From assembly GCA_037783415.1 (NCBI GenBank), contig JAZGTN010000071.1, positions 3,541,501-3,605,500 of the forward strand: 64,000 bases of DNA, read 5' to 3'. The notes beneath the pieces are model-generated. The model worked only from the letters and a program-made list of their open reading frames with translations. It did no database searches and had not been told where the DNA came from. This DNA is from Leptasterias polaris. Its lineage: Eukaryota > Echinodermata > Asteroidea > Forcipulatida > Asteriidae. Positions 37,673 to 49,800 of this stretch are shown in pieces. Made by a program: the position numbers and the translations under genes. Every line of letters starts with the position of its first letter. Position 1 is the stretch's first letter.

Positions 37673-38050
37673 AGATGATGATGATGATGAAATGACAGTC
37701 TTATGGAAGGGTAAACCCCAGAGGTAATCAGGACTGAAACCCAATCCACATGCAAGGCTCTGTAGTGTCCAATACTATTTGCATCACCATTTAGATACAG
37801 CATGTAGTGCAATACTATCTGCCACACCATTGAGCACAAGTGCATGATGGGAAATAAGCACATGAAAAGTTTTACATGGAATAAAGTACAGTTACTCAGT
37901 TCAGTACCTACAACTCTCCGGTTTGTCTTTATATAATTAGACCCTTTACGAATTATACAAGAACACCACAGGCTCTGGTCCGGGATTTGAACCGGTGTTA
38001 CTATAGAGTTGAAAGGCAGGGAAGAAAACACTGAGCCAACCCGATGATGC
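37673..38050 (-). mobile_element. tRNA-derived SINE on the minus strand
   Basis: Read on the minus strand: box-A-like GTTGGCTCAGTG, box B GGTTCAAATCC (37983-37993 in plus coordinates), then GAGCCTGTGGTG and a body ending in an (ATC)n tail at 37674-37690. A 155-codon minus-strand open frame across it is explained by this repeat. Confidence 0.6.
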
Positions 38051-40243
38051 CCTAAATTTTGATAGTCTGAGTCAATTTTAATTTATTAACATTTTCAGTA
38101 CTTCTTTCCATGGCATTAACATGGATCTCCTTTGATACACATTAAGAGCCAATTTGGTGTATAATACCTAACGGAATGCCCCATGCAATTATCTAACGAT
38201 GACGGTTATGAAAAAAGAGAGAAAACAAGCTCTGGAACTATCGATAGTGAAACGCAGCAAAAAGGTTTGGTTACTGGATATGTTCTTAGCCACTGTGAAA
38301 AGATTGTTGTTACTGGCCACCGATATCATCTTCAGGCTTAATGTAACATCAACTACAGTACCCACCGTGTCTACAGTATCTTAAACACAACAGCACGTGT
38401 CGTCTGATTTTTCCCGCGCTTTTCAGCTAACCACAATGTCCCATCGAATTTCAGCCTTGGCTTGTTGTCAGCGTACAGTCTAGTCTCCCGAGGCAGCCGT
38501 TACGTGAGAACTCTATTCAGGTTAAGAATGAAATTTCCAGGGTGGGACTAGACACAGACGTCAGAATCTGTTTGTGTGAGCCATGTGCTCCTTTCTTGTC
38601 ACACTTCTGACAATACAAATGGCCTCCAGGTTGCTTTCTAATTTTTATCCCCACGTGCAGGTAACTCTAAGTCTCGAAATTTTTTCTTGAAATAAGTAAT
38701 AGTTTACTATACTGGAGTTCAGCTAGGGTAATTCAATAATGAAATAGTGAAATCTTAAAGCGTCAGTCTTAAGTTTAGGACAATCCCTGCAAAACTTACA
38801 ACATTATTAGACTGTGACCAGCTCCTTTCGTAAAATGTGATCGTCCTTGGAAGATTCATCTAATTTTATCTTTTACAAAATACTGAAAGGCTATCCGTAA
38901 TGAAAGTCATGCGTTTATAATAACCAGTCGGTGATTGAACCAAGCTAGGAGTGTTCATTAATGTAGCCCCGTCGGTCCATATTGTAATCTGGCTCTAGTA
39001 CAGAAGTAGACGTAAAGGCGCGCTCTGTTGTGAATAGCCTCTCGCTCGTCCGCTTTCATTTTCCTGTCTTTAAGCAAAATAACAAATCGACTTCAGTTAC
39101 GAAAACATCCATACGAGCAGTGAGAAGTGTCAGCCATTTTGTCAAACCGACCTCCTGTTAGATAAATAGATCGATACCAATGAGATTGAATCAGTGTAAG
39201 ATACACTATAGCCTGCTCACATCGTGAAGTTAAAGGCAGTAATGTTTGACAAGTGCCTGCAGATTCATCAATAACGGGTAACATAGTTTATATACATCAC
39301 AAACCATATAATTTTAGCGCTATCACAATATTGGACTGTGTTTCTTAACCTTATATTGATTCCAGCGGGAGACCTGTTCGGTTGACTTAATTTCGAAAAC
39401 TGTGCCGGTCTAGTATAATTTCAAATTACAGTTTGTTAAGATTCTCTCATGCAACATCAAGCTACATGCCGACAAACAGTATCACATAATTTTGCTCACA
39501 ATCTGAAGGTTACGAAGTCTTTACTGGGTAATACAAATGAAAGAGGGAGTGGATTGTTACAACTGGGGTCACGTTTTGGTGAATTTTTATCTCTTATTAC
39601 GATCTTTAATAACGAAGGTCGCATAATATAGACTTTACCCTTTGGTGATTAATTTGTCACCCAAATATCTTATGTGAAGTTCTTAGTGCATGTTGTTGTT
39701 TTGAGTTAATTGTTACCGTGTTGTTTCACTTGCAATTCGAATACGCTAAACTGAAATGAGGTATCGACGGAGAGACGTGCTTTCCATCCGTAAAATCAGT
39801 CTTCAGGGTGTGTTTTACAGATGGTTCATCCATATGCAATCAGCAAGTGCAGTGGTTGGGTTGTACTTTACGGCATCCACTGAAAACGCACTCTCTACAA
39901 GCAGCAATCAAACATAACCTTTTGGGACAGGATTATTTTGGATTACATTTTGCGGGATCAAACCTTTCTTCCATCAATGGTTGCATGAGCTTCAGATCAA
40001 TTGAGACTGCCATTTCTTTTCTGATGTTGAACATGTGTTGTATTGGGAAGTACTGAAGTCATATATAGTACACATCTTGCTTGCTTACACATCGCTGTGC
40101 GTCTAGTGACGTGATGGGAAAGTTTAATCGTGAAATGATTTGGTACATGAAGCCGTGGTATCTCCGAATCTTAGCCTGAGGATTGAAAGTATGGAACTAA
40201 AGCGTGTATTGGCCTCCTCGGACACACCTTGCTATTTGTTCGC
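38051..40243. other. Upstream region of the receptor gene, no exon recognised
   Basis: May contain promoter or 5' UTR exons of the receptor. I see no convincing TATA/initiator pair and cannot place a transcription start. Confidence 0.4.
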
Positions 40244-40470
40244 TACACTGCAAAAACTGGGGTGTCAAAATTGACATTATTGGTGTTGCCACATAATAGA
40301 TACGGAGGAGAGAATCAAAATTAACATCATAGGGTCGCAAAATATCACAAATGTAATTGTTTGGGCAGAAATTAGTGTTATTTTAACTCCCTATGGTGTA
40401 AATTTAGATTCTTTTTTAGTATATATGTGACCCATGGTGTCAATTTTAACACCCCATTGTTTGCAGTGTA
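40244..40470 (-). mobile_element. MITE with CACTGCAAAAAC termini, copy upstream of exon 1
   Basis: Terminal inverted repeats: CACTGCAAAAACTGGGGTGT at the left and the inverse of ACACCCCATTGTTTGCAGTG at the right, with TA at both borders. The interior matches the reverse complement of the 41079-41298 copy (gagagaatcaaaa, gggcagaaat, gttattttaac). It ends 246 bp before the receptor ATG, so it may overlap promoter or 5' UTR sequence. Confidence 0.75.
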
Positions 40471-40715
40471 GAACCAAAACAAATTTGCCGGACCCATATT
40501 GCTTACTTGACGTTTCGTTCAGAAATACAGCGATCTTCAGCACCACCTTTAGATGATTAACATTTATTCCGTTTTTATAAATATTTATTTCGTAAATGGT
40601 AAAGAGGCATTTCAAGATTAGAACTACATTAGAAGCAGACTATGTTGTTAAATTCGATGATTTATAACATAAATGTCCAATATTGACCATTTCTAATATA
40701 TCATTTTTCTAAACC

Positions 40716-40835
40716 ATGTCTTGTTTTCATCTCTTTATTCAAACGTACAGGTTTACACGCAGTGGTGATCGCACAAGCGAATACAAGGCACCTGCACATA
40801 CTTGGCTCATTCTGGTTCTGGTTATTCTTCTAAAC
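40716..40835 (+). CDS. CALCR: Receptor exon 1: start codon and signal peptide
   Basis: Forty codons from an ATG with A at -3, ending in a strong donor (gtaagt, phase 0). Residues 1-29 are a long polar, basic n-region; residues 30-39 (WLILVLVILL) form the hydrophobic core. Exon 2 joins in phase 0 and continues N-AEG-ISS, a plausible cleavage region. The ATG was chosen because the frame is open through it without needing an upstream acceptor. A possible acceptor at 40749-40750 could instead make this an internal exon with an upstream start. Confidence 0.7.
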
Positions 40836-43800
40836 GTAAGTATGACGTACTTCTGACGTAACTTTTTCATTTCTATTTCAAAATAAAGATGATTGACAAC
40901 GCCTCCCATTTGAAGTTATGTTAGAAGAGTTTGATTGATGATATCTATTTCAACAATCAATTATTAATTGTTAATTTTATTATTGTTGTTATTATTATAT
41001 TTTTGCAGGAGAAAAATTATAACTGATTTAGACGCAAATAATGAAAGTTAAAGTTAATGTTAAGGTCTACGAACCCTGTACACTGCAAAAACTGGAGTGT
41101 TGAAACTGAAAACAGGAGTGTTGTCACATATCGGAAAAAGAATACACATTTAGAGGAGAGGGTGTAAAGTAACTCTTATTTCTGCCAACACAACGACATT
41201 GGTGTTATTTTAACACCATGATGTTACTTTTGATTCTCTCTTGGGATGTGCGACAACATCCATTGTGCCAGTTTGAACACCGCAGTTTTTGCAGTGTACC
41301 ACACTAACCTTAATGGAGGTCTTGTCGTAAAAAAAAGATTAACACAATAAAAAGAAATAACTCAAGTTTAGATTTGCTTTTATGTAAAAGACTTCACTGA
41401 AAGTGTTTGACGACCTCTATGTGGAATAGTGCACCGTACTTATCTATTTATTTCAAATTGAATTTCCGTGAGCAGTAGTGGCAATTTCATTATGACACGC
41501 TACTCGCTGATTGTGTCCATCCTGATCTAGTACAAAGACACTTAGTCCGGGATACACAAGACGTTCACTTTGATTTACACAAAGAAATGCAATTTACTCG
41601 AACTGATATTTGACTTAAACATGTTTTCAGAGTCAATAGTGCATTTCCTCTACTGAACTAACTAGATCAAAACAACATAGAAACATCCGTGCACTTTGAG
41701 ATAAGCCTATATGGAAAGGCCGAATAACCTGTGCATTCCGAATACATCGATGTATTCGATTTTTGGATGAGTAATCTCGAGACCACTTAGGTCTGCACTG
41801 TTCCGTAGGCGACTTTTTTTGCTTGTGCAACAATTTAGAAATAATAGCAAATAAGTACTTTCTATCGATGCCAACGGCTATTTGATGCATTAACGAAATA
41901 TAGAGACACGTTTTTGTTATCGGATGTATACACAGCCGAAAGGAACGATACTCATTGGATACTGATATAATTGGTTGATATTAATGTTACACATGTTTTC
42001 AATCAACAACAGCCAGATGGTAAAGATAACAAGTAGTTACCTACAATTAAATGAATTACTTAAACAAACCGATTGCTAAGACAACCGTCGGCTAAAACAA
42101 CCGTCGGCAAGAAAATTGTTCCATTCTTGCACATTTCTTTTTTATAGGCAATAAGTTGTTAGTGTATATAAACGCATCGTTTTGCAAACGGTCAAAATCT
42201 TTAAAAACGTATATATATAGATATATAGATATACCTAACATTAGTAGGGTAGATGGCCTTAGCTTTCGATCCAAACCGGACCTTCGTCAGAGGCATAAAT
42301 AAGCACAAACAAAAACATATACATTTATAGCAAAAAGAGGATATAGATATATGAATGTATACTGTATGTATGTTAATGTTTCATACAACAATATGGTAGT
42401 GTTCCATTTTTCTCAGTATTTATCTTTTGTGAAAATTGCTTCAACCTTGTCTTGTCTCGACAGTAATTTGTCAAGCCATCGCAATTAACAGTATGGTTTA
42501 TATGAATGTAAACATTGTTAGGAAGATGGGCAAACACACTTGAATTTAGACATTAAACATTCAAAATAGAAACGTCGCACATCTTCACTATTGATAAACA
42601 TCGCGAGTAATTAAGACAAACCTAGATTTGTATAAAAGTAGGAAACTACAGAATCAACAATCGAGGAACCTCAGTGTGACGTATTTGGAAAACAGATATA
42701 TTTAGTAGTCTGGTTCCGACCATTTGGTACTAAAAGTCACGATCGCGCCACAGTAATTAGGTACTTGTGCAATAGTTAGCCCGTGCATTGATTCATAGGC
42801 ATCGAGTCATAATCATGCGCTGTTTCGAAACACTGGCTATAGTTTCTTTTCCAGCTAAAGCTCTGTCCGTGTTTTTGAAAATGTGCACTTTTAGGTACGG
42901 TGCTTCACCGCTTCAAACATGCAGACAGCGCCTAAGCCATAGCCTAAGCCAGAGCCAAAGCGAAAGCCAAAGCCACGACTTCGTAAAGGGCTTAAAGGAA
43001 CACACGTAATGCTTGCTGAACATCTCACATCCTGAAGCCCTGCTCGGGCATTGACTGTTGTTTGTCACATGAGTTTATAGACGTTGAGGGTAACTTTTAT
43101 TTACGATTTGAATTTATTTTGGCATTGGTGAAAGCGAGGCAAATACACATAACTATCTTCAAAATACATTTACCTCTTTACATTATATTGTATTAAAGGA
43201 AGCAGTTGTCAGAAAAGAAAAGGTTAAGATACCTTTAAACAATGTACAGATTGGTACAACATTACAAGACATGTCCTTCCCCATCTCCTGACTCTAAAAT
43301 GTGTTCTTTTCTTATCAATGTGAACATTAGCTCTGTAATGCATGAACCAGACAAGAAAACATTACTTTTTTTCAAAACATCTTCTCGCTTTCCGGTGTAC
43401 GGTACCTCATTTTACGAGCCGATAATGGATTTTGTTTTTCTTTTATTTTCTTTTTTTTATAATGACCTCAGGCTGAGGGGATCTCCAGTGACAAGATGGA
43501 CACCCAAACTCTAGAACAACGAGAGAGACACATAAATGAGAGTGAGAAATGTGAATACCGCATGAGAACAGAGCTACCGCCAGATGATGGTACGTGTGTC
43601 AGTCATGGGGTCATATGTCATTGCGGACAAAAGGAAATACAGTTTCATTTTAACAAGACAAACAAAATGACAAAAGTTATTAATTATTTACTGAAATGAT
43701 ACTTCACAGTGTTTCGCACATTACGTCACTGCAGTGGGTCAACGTAAAGGGGGTTGTTCATTGGCCCAGCCTGTACGCCGCGCGTACTTAATAGCCGCAC

Positions 43801-46800
43801 GTTTAAAATGGCGGCATAAGGTCCATTAGTAAAGAATTACGTTAAAACGGGACAGGGTACCGCACGAGGCTCTAAATGTAGCCTCGCCGTTCTCTAAATG
43901 TAACCTCACTATTGTCTGCATTCAGAATACGTCTACTGTAATATGACGTTCGACACGTGGGATTGCTGGAACTACACACGAGCAGGATCCACCATAGTGC
44001 AGCCATGCCCGGAATGGATACCAGACTCCAATCCCAACAGTAAGTGCCAATTCGTGATTCATTAATGCATATAGATTATTCCTTGAACTAACAAACGAAG
44101 AAACATTACGCCTTGAACCAAGACTAGAATCTAGATTTATGAATAAAGTTGACAAGAGTCAAGAGTCCAGACTAGAGAAGAAATGCGAGCCGGCCATAGC
44201 CACTGCCGAAGCCGTAAGTTTGGACATGGCTTCAGTTTCAGTGTTTGTGAGGGGGAGGGGTGGGTCCCAAGACAAAATTGGGGTGTTGGATGGAAATGCT
44301 CTTTCAGACCCCCCCCCCCCCCCCCAAAGCACTACCACTTCGAACCACAATATCATAGATGTCATTTGGGGACGAGAAACGTATGCACAAAGACATGAAT
44401 GCTATGTATTAAGTAATATAACAACGTTGAGCCTTACGTCCCGTGTTCCCAACGCCATTATGAGACATCTGTTGAAAAAGTTTGTTTTTTCCAAACAATC
44501 TGATCGGAAATCTCAGCGTCGGCACAACCTGTGTACGAGGGTAACCTTAAATCACAACAAGCATGACGGAATTTTGATCGTAACTGAAGAAGCATGAAGC
44601 AAGAAAAGGAACTCATTTCCTAGTCATGTTTGTCTACTCTTTTGCAGAGACTGCAAGCAAAATATGCCTGCCCAATGGGCAATGGTTTCGCCATCCAGAG
44701 ACTGGTGACACTTGGACAAATTACACGATGTGCAACTACCGTATTGAAGAAAATCTGGTAAATGCTATAACAATATTATCACACCCCGTGTAATGTCTTG
44801 TCAGATAATATGAACAAAACTTGACAGCTGCAGTCTAAAGTGATAATATGAAGTTGAGTTTGTGTCCAAGTCCTTTTGTTGAAGTACATTTTTTATAAAT
44901 CAAATCAAACCATTGTACAAGAACGAAGAAAAAACAATTTTGCTCTCAAAGTTCCATCATCTACGCCCTAAAGGCACAAGATACCTGCTTTTGGACTAAC
45001 CTATGGAAATTATTTTGAGTATGTAATTTGTCTTGCTTTGCGATGGAAGAGGAGTACATTGCATTCAGAATTACAACTTCTTAAAGATATAACATTATTA
45101 AGATGGAAACGCTATATCTTGTTATAACCATTTTGCTATTGGTATCGGGGCCCTACGGATAGCAGAATACTGATAAGGCTATATCCTGTCCAAATAAAAC
45201 TTCCAATAAATAAATAACGCGTGGCCATGTACCGGTATCACTGTTTTCGAGAGAGAAAAAACAAGTTTGCTCAAAGATACGGTAAACTTCAAAACTTTGG
45301 ATATCAGAAAAGATAATCTTTAAGTTTTTTAATTTGTGCATTTATTTTTGTTATCAGGACTCCAATGTTCACATTGTCTACTACTTTGGTTACGGACTGT
45401 CGGTCATTTCTCTCTGCATCGCCAGCTTTATATTCTTCTATTTCAGGTAATCCAACTGTGCTACGTCATAATAACGTCATCTGCTATTTAAAGGTGGCAT
45501 TTGTAATTCATCTGTTCCACTTACACGGTTGTGATTTTGAGATACGAATGGGTCTTATCCACACAATAATGTTAACCATTCACAAGCAAGAATTTTTGCA
45601 AAAAGTGTTTGCCTCTGGATATATTATTGCTCGGAAAATATTGTGCCAAGGGAAACAAGTGTATTGTATTGTCATCGATTTCGGCAATCTTTGATGTGGC
45701 CGAAATCTTAATGGCAATATGTAGCGGACACAATTTGAATGCAAATGAAGTGGCGATTCGGCGTATTTTTTATGTTTAAATTAAAACCATGCGAACTTAT
45801 ACGTGCTCTAAAATGTCGAGTACAAAGGGGAAGGGAAAATTTTTGATAACATCGGAGGAACACGAGCGTGAACTGATTTAGATTCGTTGTGGACTCGGGC
45901 CTGGTTGAATTGAGCCATTCAGTGGGACACGTTTTATGACTGAACCAATCGTGGACAGCTACACACCTTGATCAAAGTACATCCAGTTTGATTTTCTCTC
46001 ATTTGAAATGGTGTACTTTTAATACGAGGCTGACAGGGAAAACTGTCAGACCTATTTAACATGGTTGTCACCATTGCGTACGGAATTTGAGAGTGCAGAC
46101 ATGGTTTATAAAGAGGCAGATGCTAGACTGCAACGGGCGTCATGTTATCAACGCTTACCATCGTTACCCTCAAAGTTGAAGGCCGTTGACCATTTTTGAC
46201 TCAGTTCAATGGGTATAACAGGACATAGTGAATTGCAGGCGTTGAGGAGGATCGCACCTGCGTCCACGGGAAAGATTACTGCTTGCATTATTTACATGAG
46301 ATCAACTTAATCATTAATGCTATTCATAGAGGCTCTGAATAACCTATACAAATCACACATTTATTTCTGAATGTTTAAGTGGTCCGATGTCAAGTATTCA
46401 TCGCAATTTAGCAATGTCAAATTTGTATAAGACATTTTTATAAGACATTTTTATAAGACATTTCAAACCTTACACTCCTTTTAAAACATTTTATCAGCTT
46501 GTATAAACCGTGTAACCTATGACATCATGACATGTTTACAAAAGAACCACAGAGCATAGTAAACCTCCTGTGTGCATGATTTGTACACAGTCTAATGCCA
46601 GACAAAAACATAAAATCTTATATTTTATAGAGATTGCACTGTCACATTTGTATCAAATTGTGATATGAAGAAAGGAGGCACATCTCAAAACTTGTTCATC
46701 TGTTATTTTTATAACTCTTAAATTTATGGGGAAATTATTAACAAAATGTAAAATTCTCCTCATCCCAGTGTAGTATCTCATCTGCCAGAACGACCCTGGG

Positions 46801-49800
46801 ATGTACAAGTTCATTCTTTCATATACACATGGTTTATATAAACCACAATTTTAATGTTCAAGACACACTTGAAGCATTTGTTAAACAGTAAAGAACCGTA
46901 GATACTACTGAGTAGTGTCTCCCTACAGTTGGGAACTAAACTTCGTTCTACTACTAAAAGATGTATTTAAAACCACCTCCTTGTAGTGTTCCAGCTTCCA
47001 TATTACCGTAAACCCCAACACAAATCTGTGTTTTATATCGAAACAATCAATTGCCAGAATTAACCATGTGCTTTAGCTGATTCTTTAACTACAGCAACAA
47101 CAAAGGATAAACATTGGGAGTCGTTTGACTGAATGTCACTAGCTTACGGGCAAATATCAAATTAATGTACACACAAAAAAGTTAGTATGAAAAGAATTAA
47201 TTCGAAAGGAAAATCTAATTATAGTGTGGATATTTCCCTAAGGTAGACTTACACAATAGACAAAACGCAATAAACTAAATGACACAAAGCTCCAACCGTG
47301 GGAATAAATTTAATGGACGAATATTTTCAATTAGACGTGCGGTTATACCGTTGGAGTTTGGACTGCACGGTGCTTTCAATGGAAAATACGTATTGCATAA
47401 TTTATACAAGATGTTGATTATATCTTATACTTGATGTCGTATATGCACTGCATCAGTAAGCATTTACCTTTTATGAAATTGTTTACATCCAAAACCGTTG
47501 ATTCATATTCACTTCTCTGTTGATGTGTTTATTTTTAGGAGCTTAGGGTGCCCTAGAGTGACGATTCACAAGAACCTCTTCATTTCCTTCATTCTGTGTG
47601 GTGTCGTGTGGCTCCAGTGGTTTGCGTTGGTGACGCAAAATCCAGCTCTCATCGCAGACAATCCTGTAAGTTTAAGTGTGATGTTTTGTAGATTCGAGTA
47701 CACGAGTCTAATCTCTCACTACAAAGCCAAAGCTCTATCAACATTGCTACTGAAGACATGCCTCAGTGATAGCCAAAGTCGCACAGACTTGGCTATGGCT
47801 AGATGACAGCATTTTCATGTTCTTTCTTTATGCTAATGAAGCATTTACCCTTAGCCACAGCCACAGTTAAATTCACATGATTGGCTATGGCTAGATGACT
47901 GCATCGGCCTACAATAATCAATATTGCTGCTGAAGCCAATAGCCACATCCACAGCCAAAGTCACTCTTCTTTGGCAATAGTTTAGATGACATCTTCCTAT
48001 CAATATTGCTGCTGATGCCATTATAGTCACAGCTACAGCCGACGGTATCTTCCTAAACTTCAACAATCCCCTCGAAGCTATATGACCTCAGGTCAGCCAT
48101 AGCCAAGACCTCCCAATTCAGACACACCTTCCTTGTTTCTTTCCAGGCCTTCTGTAAGATACTCCTGGTGCTTGGTAACTACTTCAACACATGCAACTAT
48201 TTCTGGATGCTGAGTGAAGGGTTGTACCTCCACACTGTCATCGTGGTGGCAGTGTTTTCTGAGAACCATCGCCTTCACTTGTACTACATTATTGGATGGG
48301 GTGAGTAACATCGATCAACAAATACTACGCCGTAGCTGTCTCTGTGTCTTGTTTCTGAACACGCTATTAGCACTTTTGCTTAAATACCAGCAAAGGTGGC
48401 AGCCTACCCCCCCCCCCTCCAATTTTTAACACATATGCATGCTTCTTTGGAAGAAGGATAAGCATATGCCAACGCTGATCCAAGATGACAATTTGAAGTT
48501 GTTGTACTTGGTTGCAATTAGACGTTCCAATAATGCCAAATTAAGACAAAAAATTACATTAAATACAAAATACACACCATTACACAACATTTACTTCACA
48601 TCCGCCGTCCTCTTTTAATCGACAAGGTGCAACAGAGGGCGTCCTTACGAGCTCATGGGGTTTCACCCCTCTAAATAGACTCCCATAGCAAACAATGATA
48701 AATGCTAAATATTCAAAAATTCTCAAAAAATAGTTAAAAGTCTCTCAGCCTCTTGAAAACCAATCAAATATATTTTCAGACCACTAAACTTCAGATTTCT
48801 TTTCAATTTTTGGCAGGTCAGCCGTTTGGAATTTTTGCTAATTACCCAAGAAAAAAACACCCCCGAAAATGTGTTTTTTCCCAAACCGACTTGCCGCCAG
48901 TTTTCATGAGGCACTCCTCCAATTCCCAAGCTAAATAGGACCAACTTTAAAGCCCAAATTTATCAAATCTCCTCAAAACTTGAAACCCAGAACCCCCAGG
49001 TTGTGATAAGTTCTTATAATTACACACTCTATTAGTTGCATGACCCCCAAAACGTTATAATTAAAAATAAGTTGTGGGTTTACAAATTATGATAAGTAGC
49101 TTGGCGCATGAATTTTTGGTCGATTTAGAGTAGTGCACCCTATAAGGGCAGTCAATTATTCTTTATGGGGGAAAACTTATGCTTAAAATGTTGAGAATAA
49201 GTCACTGATATGAAATCTGGAAAAAAAATTGGAATATTTTATTGCGTTTGTCTACAACAAGGTCAAACATGTTGAAGCATTTACATGTACTTTAAGCAAT
49301 GTGAGAGGAAAAACCTGCATGACACACTGTGTACATTATATTGAATACTTGGAAGTTACGTCCAAATCTTCCCTCAAAAAGTTATTAACATGTCTCTTTT
49401 TCGTAATAAGATTCTAAAAACATTACAAAATATTTAATTAATCGACAAGAGGGGGTTAATTATTGTGGATAAGCGGTAAAAAGGGAAACAGGTTGGAAGG
49501 GGGCCTTGAGTTGGGGGGGGGGGGGGCGTTTTTGCTTTCCCTCCAACTTTTCTAACCATGTATTCATATTGAGTTTAAAATTGTGAACTTTATAACAAAG
49601 TTCCCAACAAACAAACACATTTTACCACATTTATTGTTCTTCCAAGTTTCATGTTGCTAGCTGTTAAGGGGGGGGGGGTAAAGGGGTGGGCGGGGGTGGG
49701 CGGGGCATGTTGCAAAATTCCGTTCCAGATACTATACGGTTAGTTGTGGACAATAGGATAAGACTGTAAACTAGGGTTTAGACTAAGAGCTAGGGTTTTG

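Noticed and set aside
37564..38031. 155-codon minus-strand open frame, the longest in the window
   Set aside because: It lies across a minus-strand SINE, including its tRNA head and (ATC)n tail.
43496..43498. Receptor start codon at the in-frame ATG in exon 2
   Set aside because: It would remove the signal peptide. Exon 1 at 40716 supplies one in the correct phase with strong splice sites.
44139..44597. 152-codon open frame
   Set aside because: It runs across intron 3 through a C17 homopolymer, is read in different frames on both strands, and has no family resemblance.
45365..45694. 109-codon frame as an independent gene
   Set aside because: Its first part is receptor exon 5 in another frame; the remainder runs into intron 5 after the donor.
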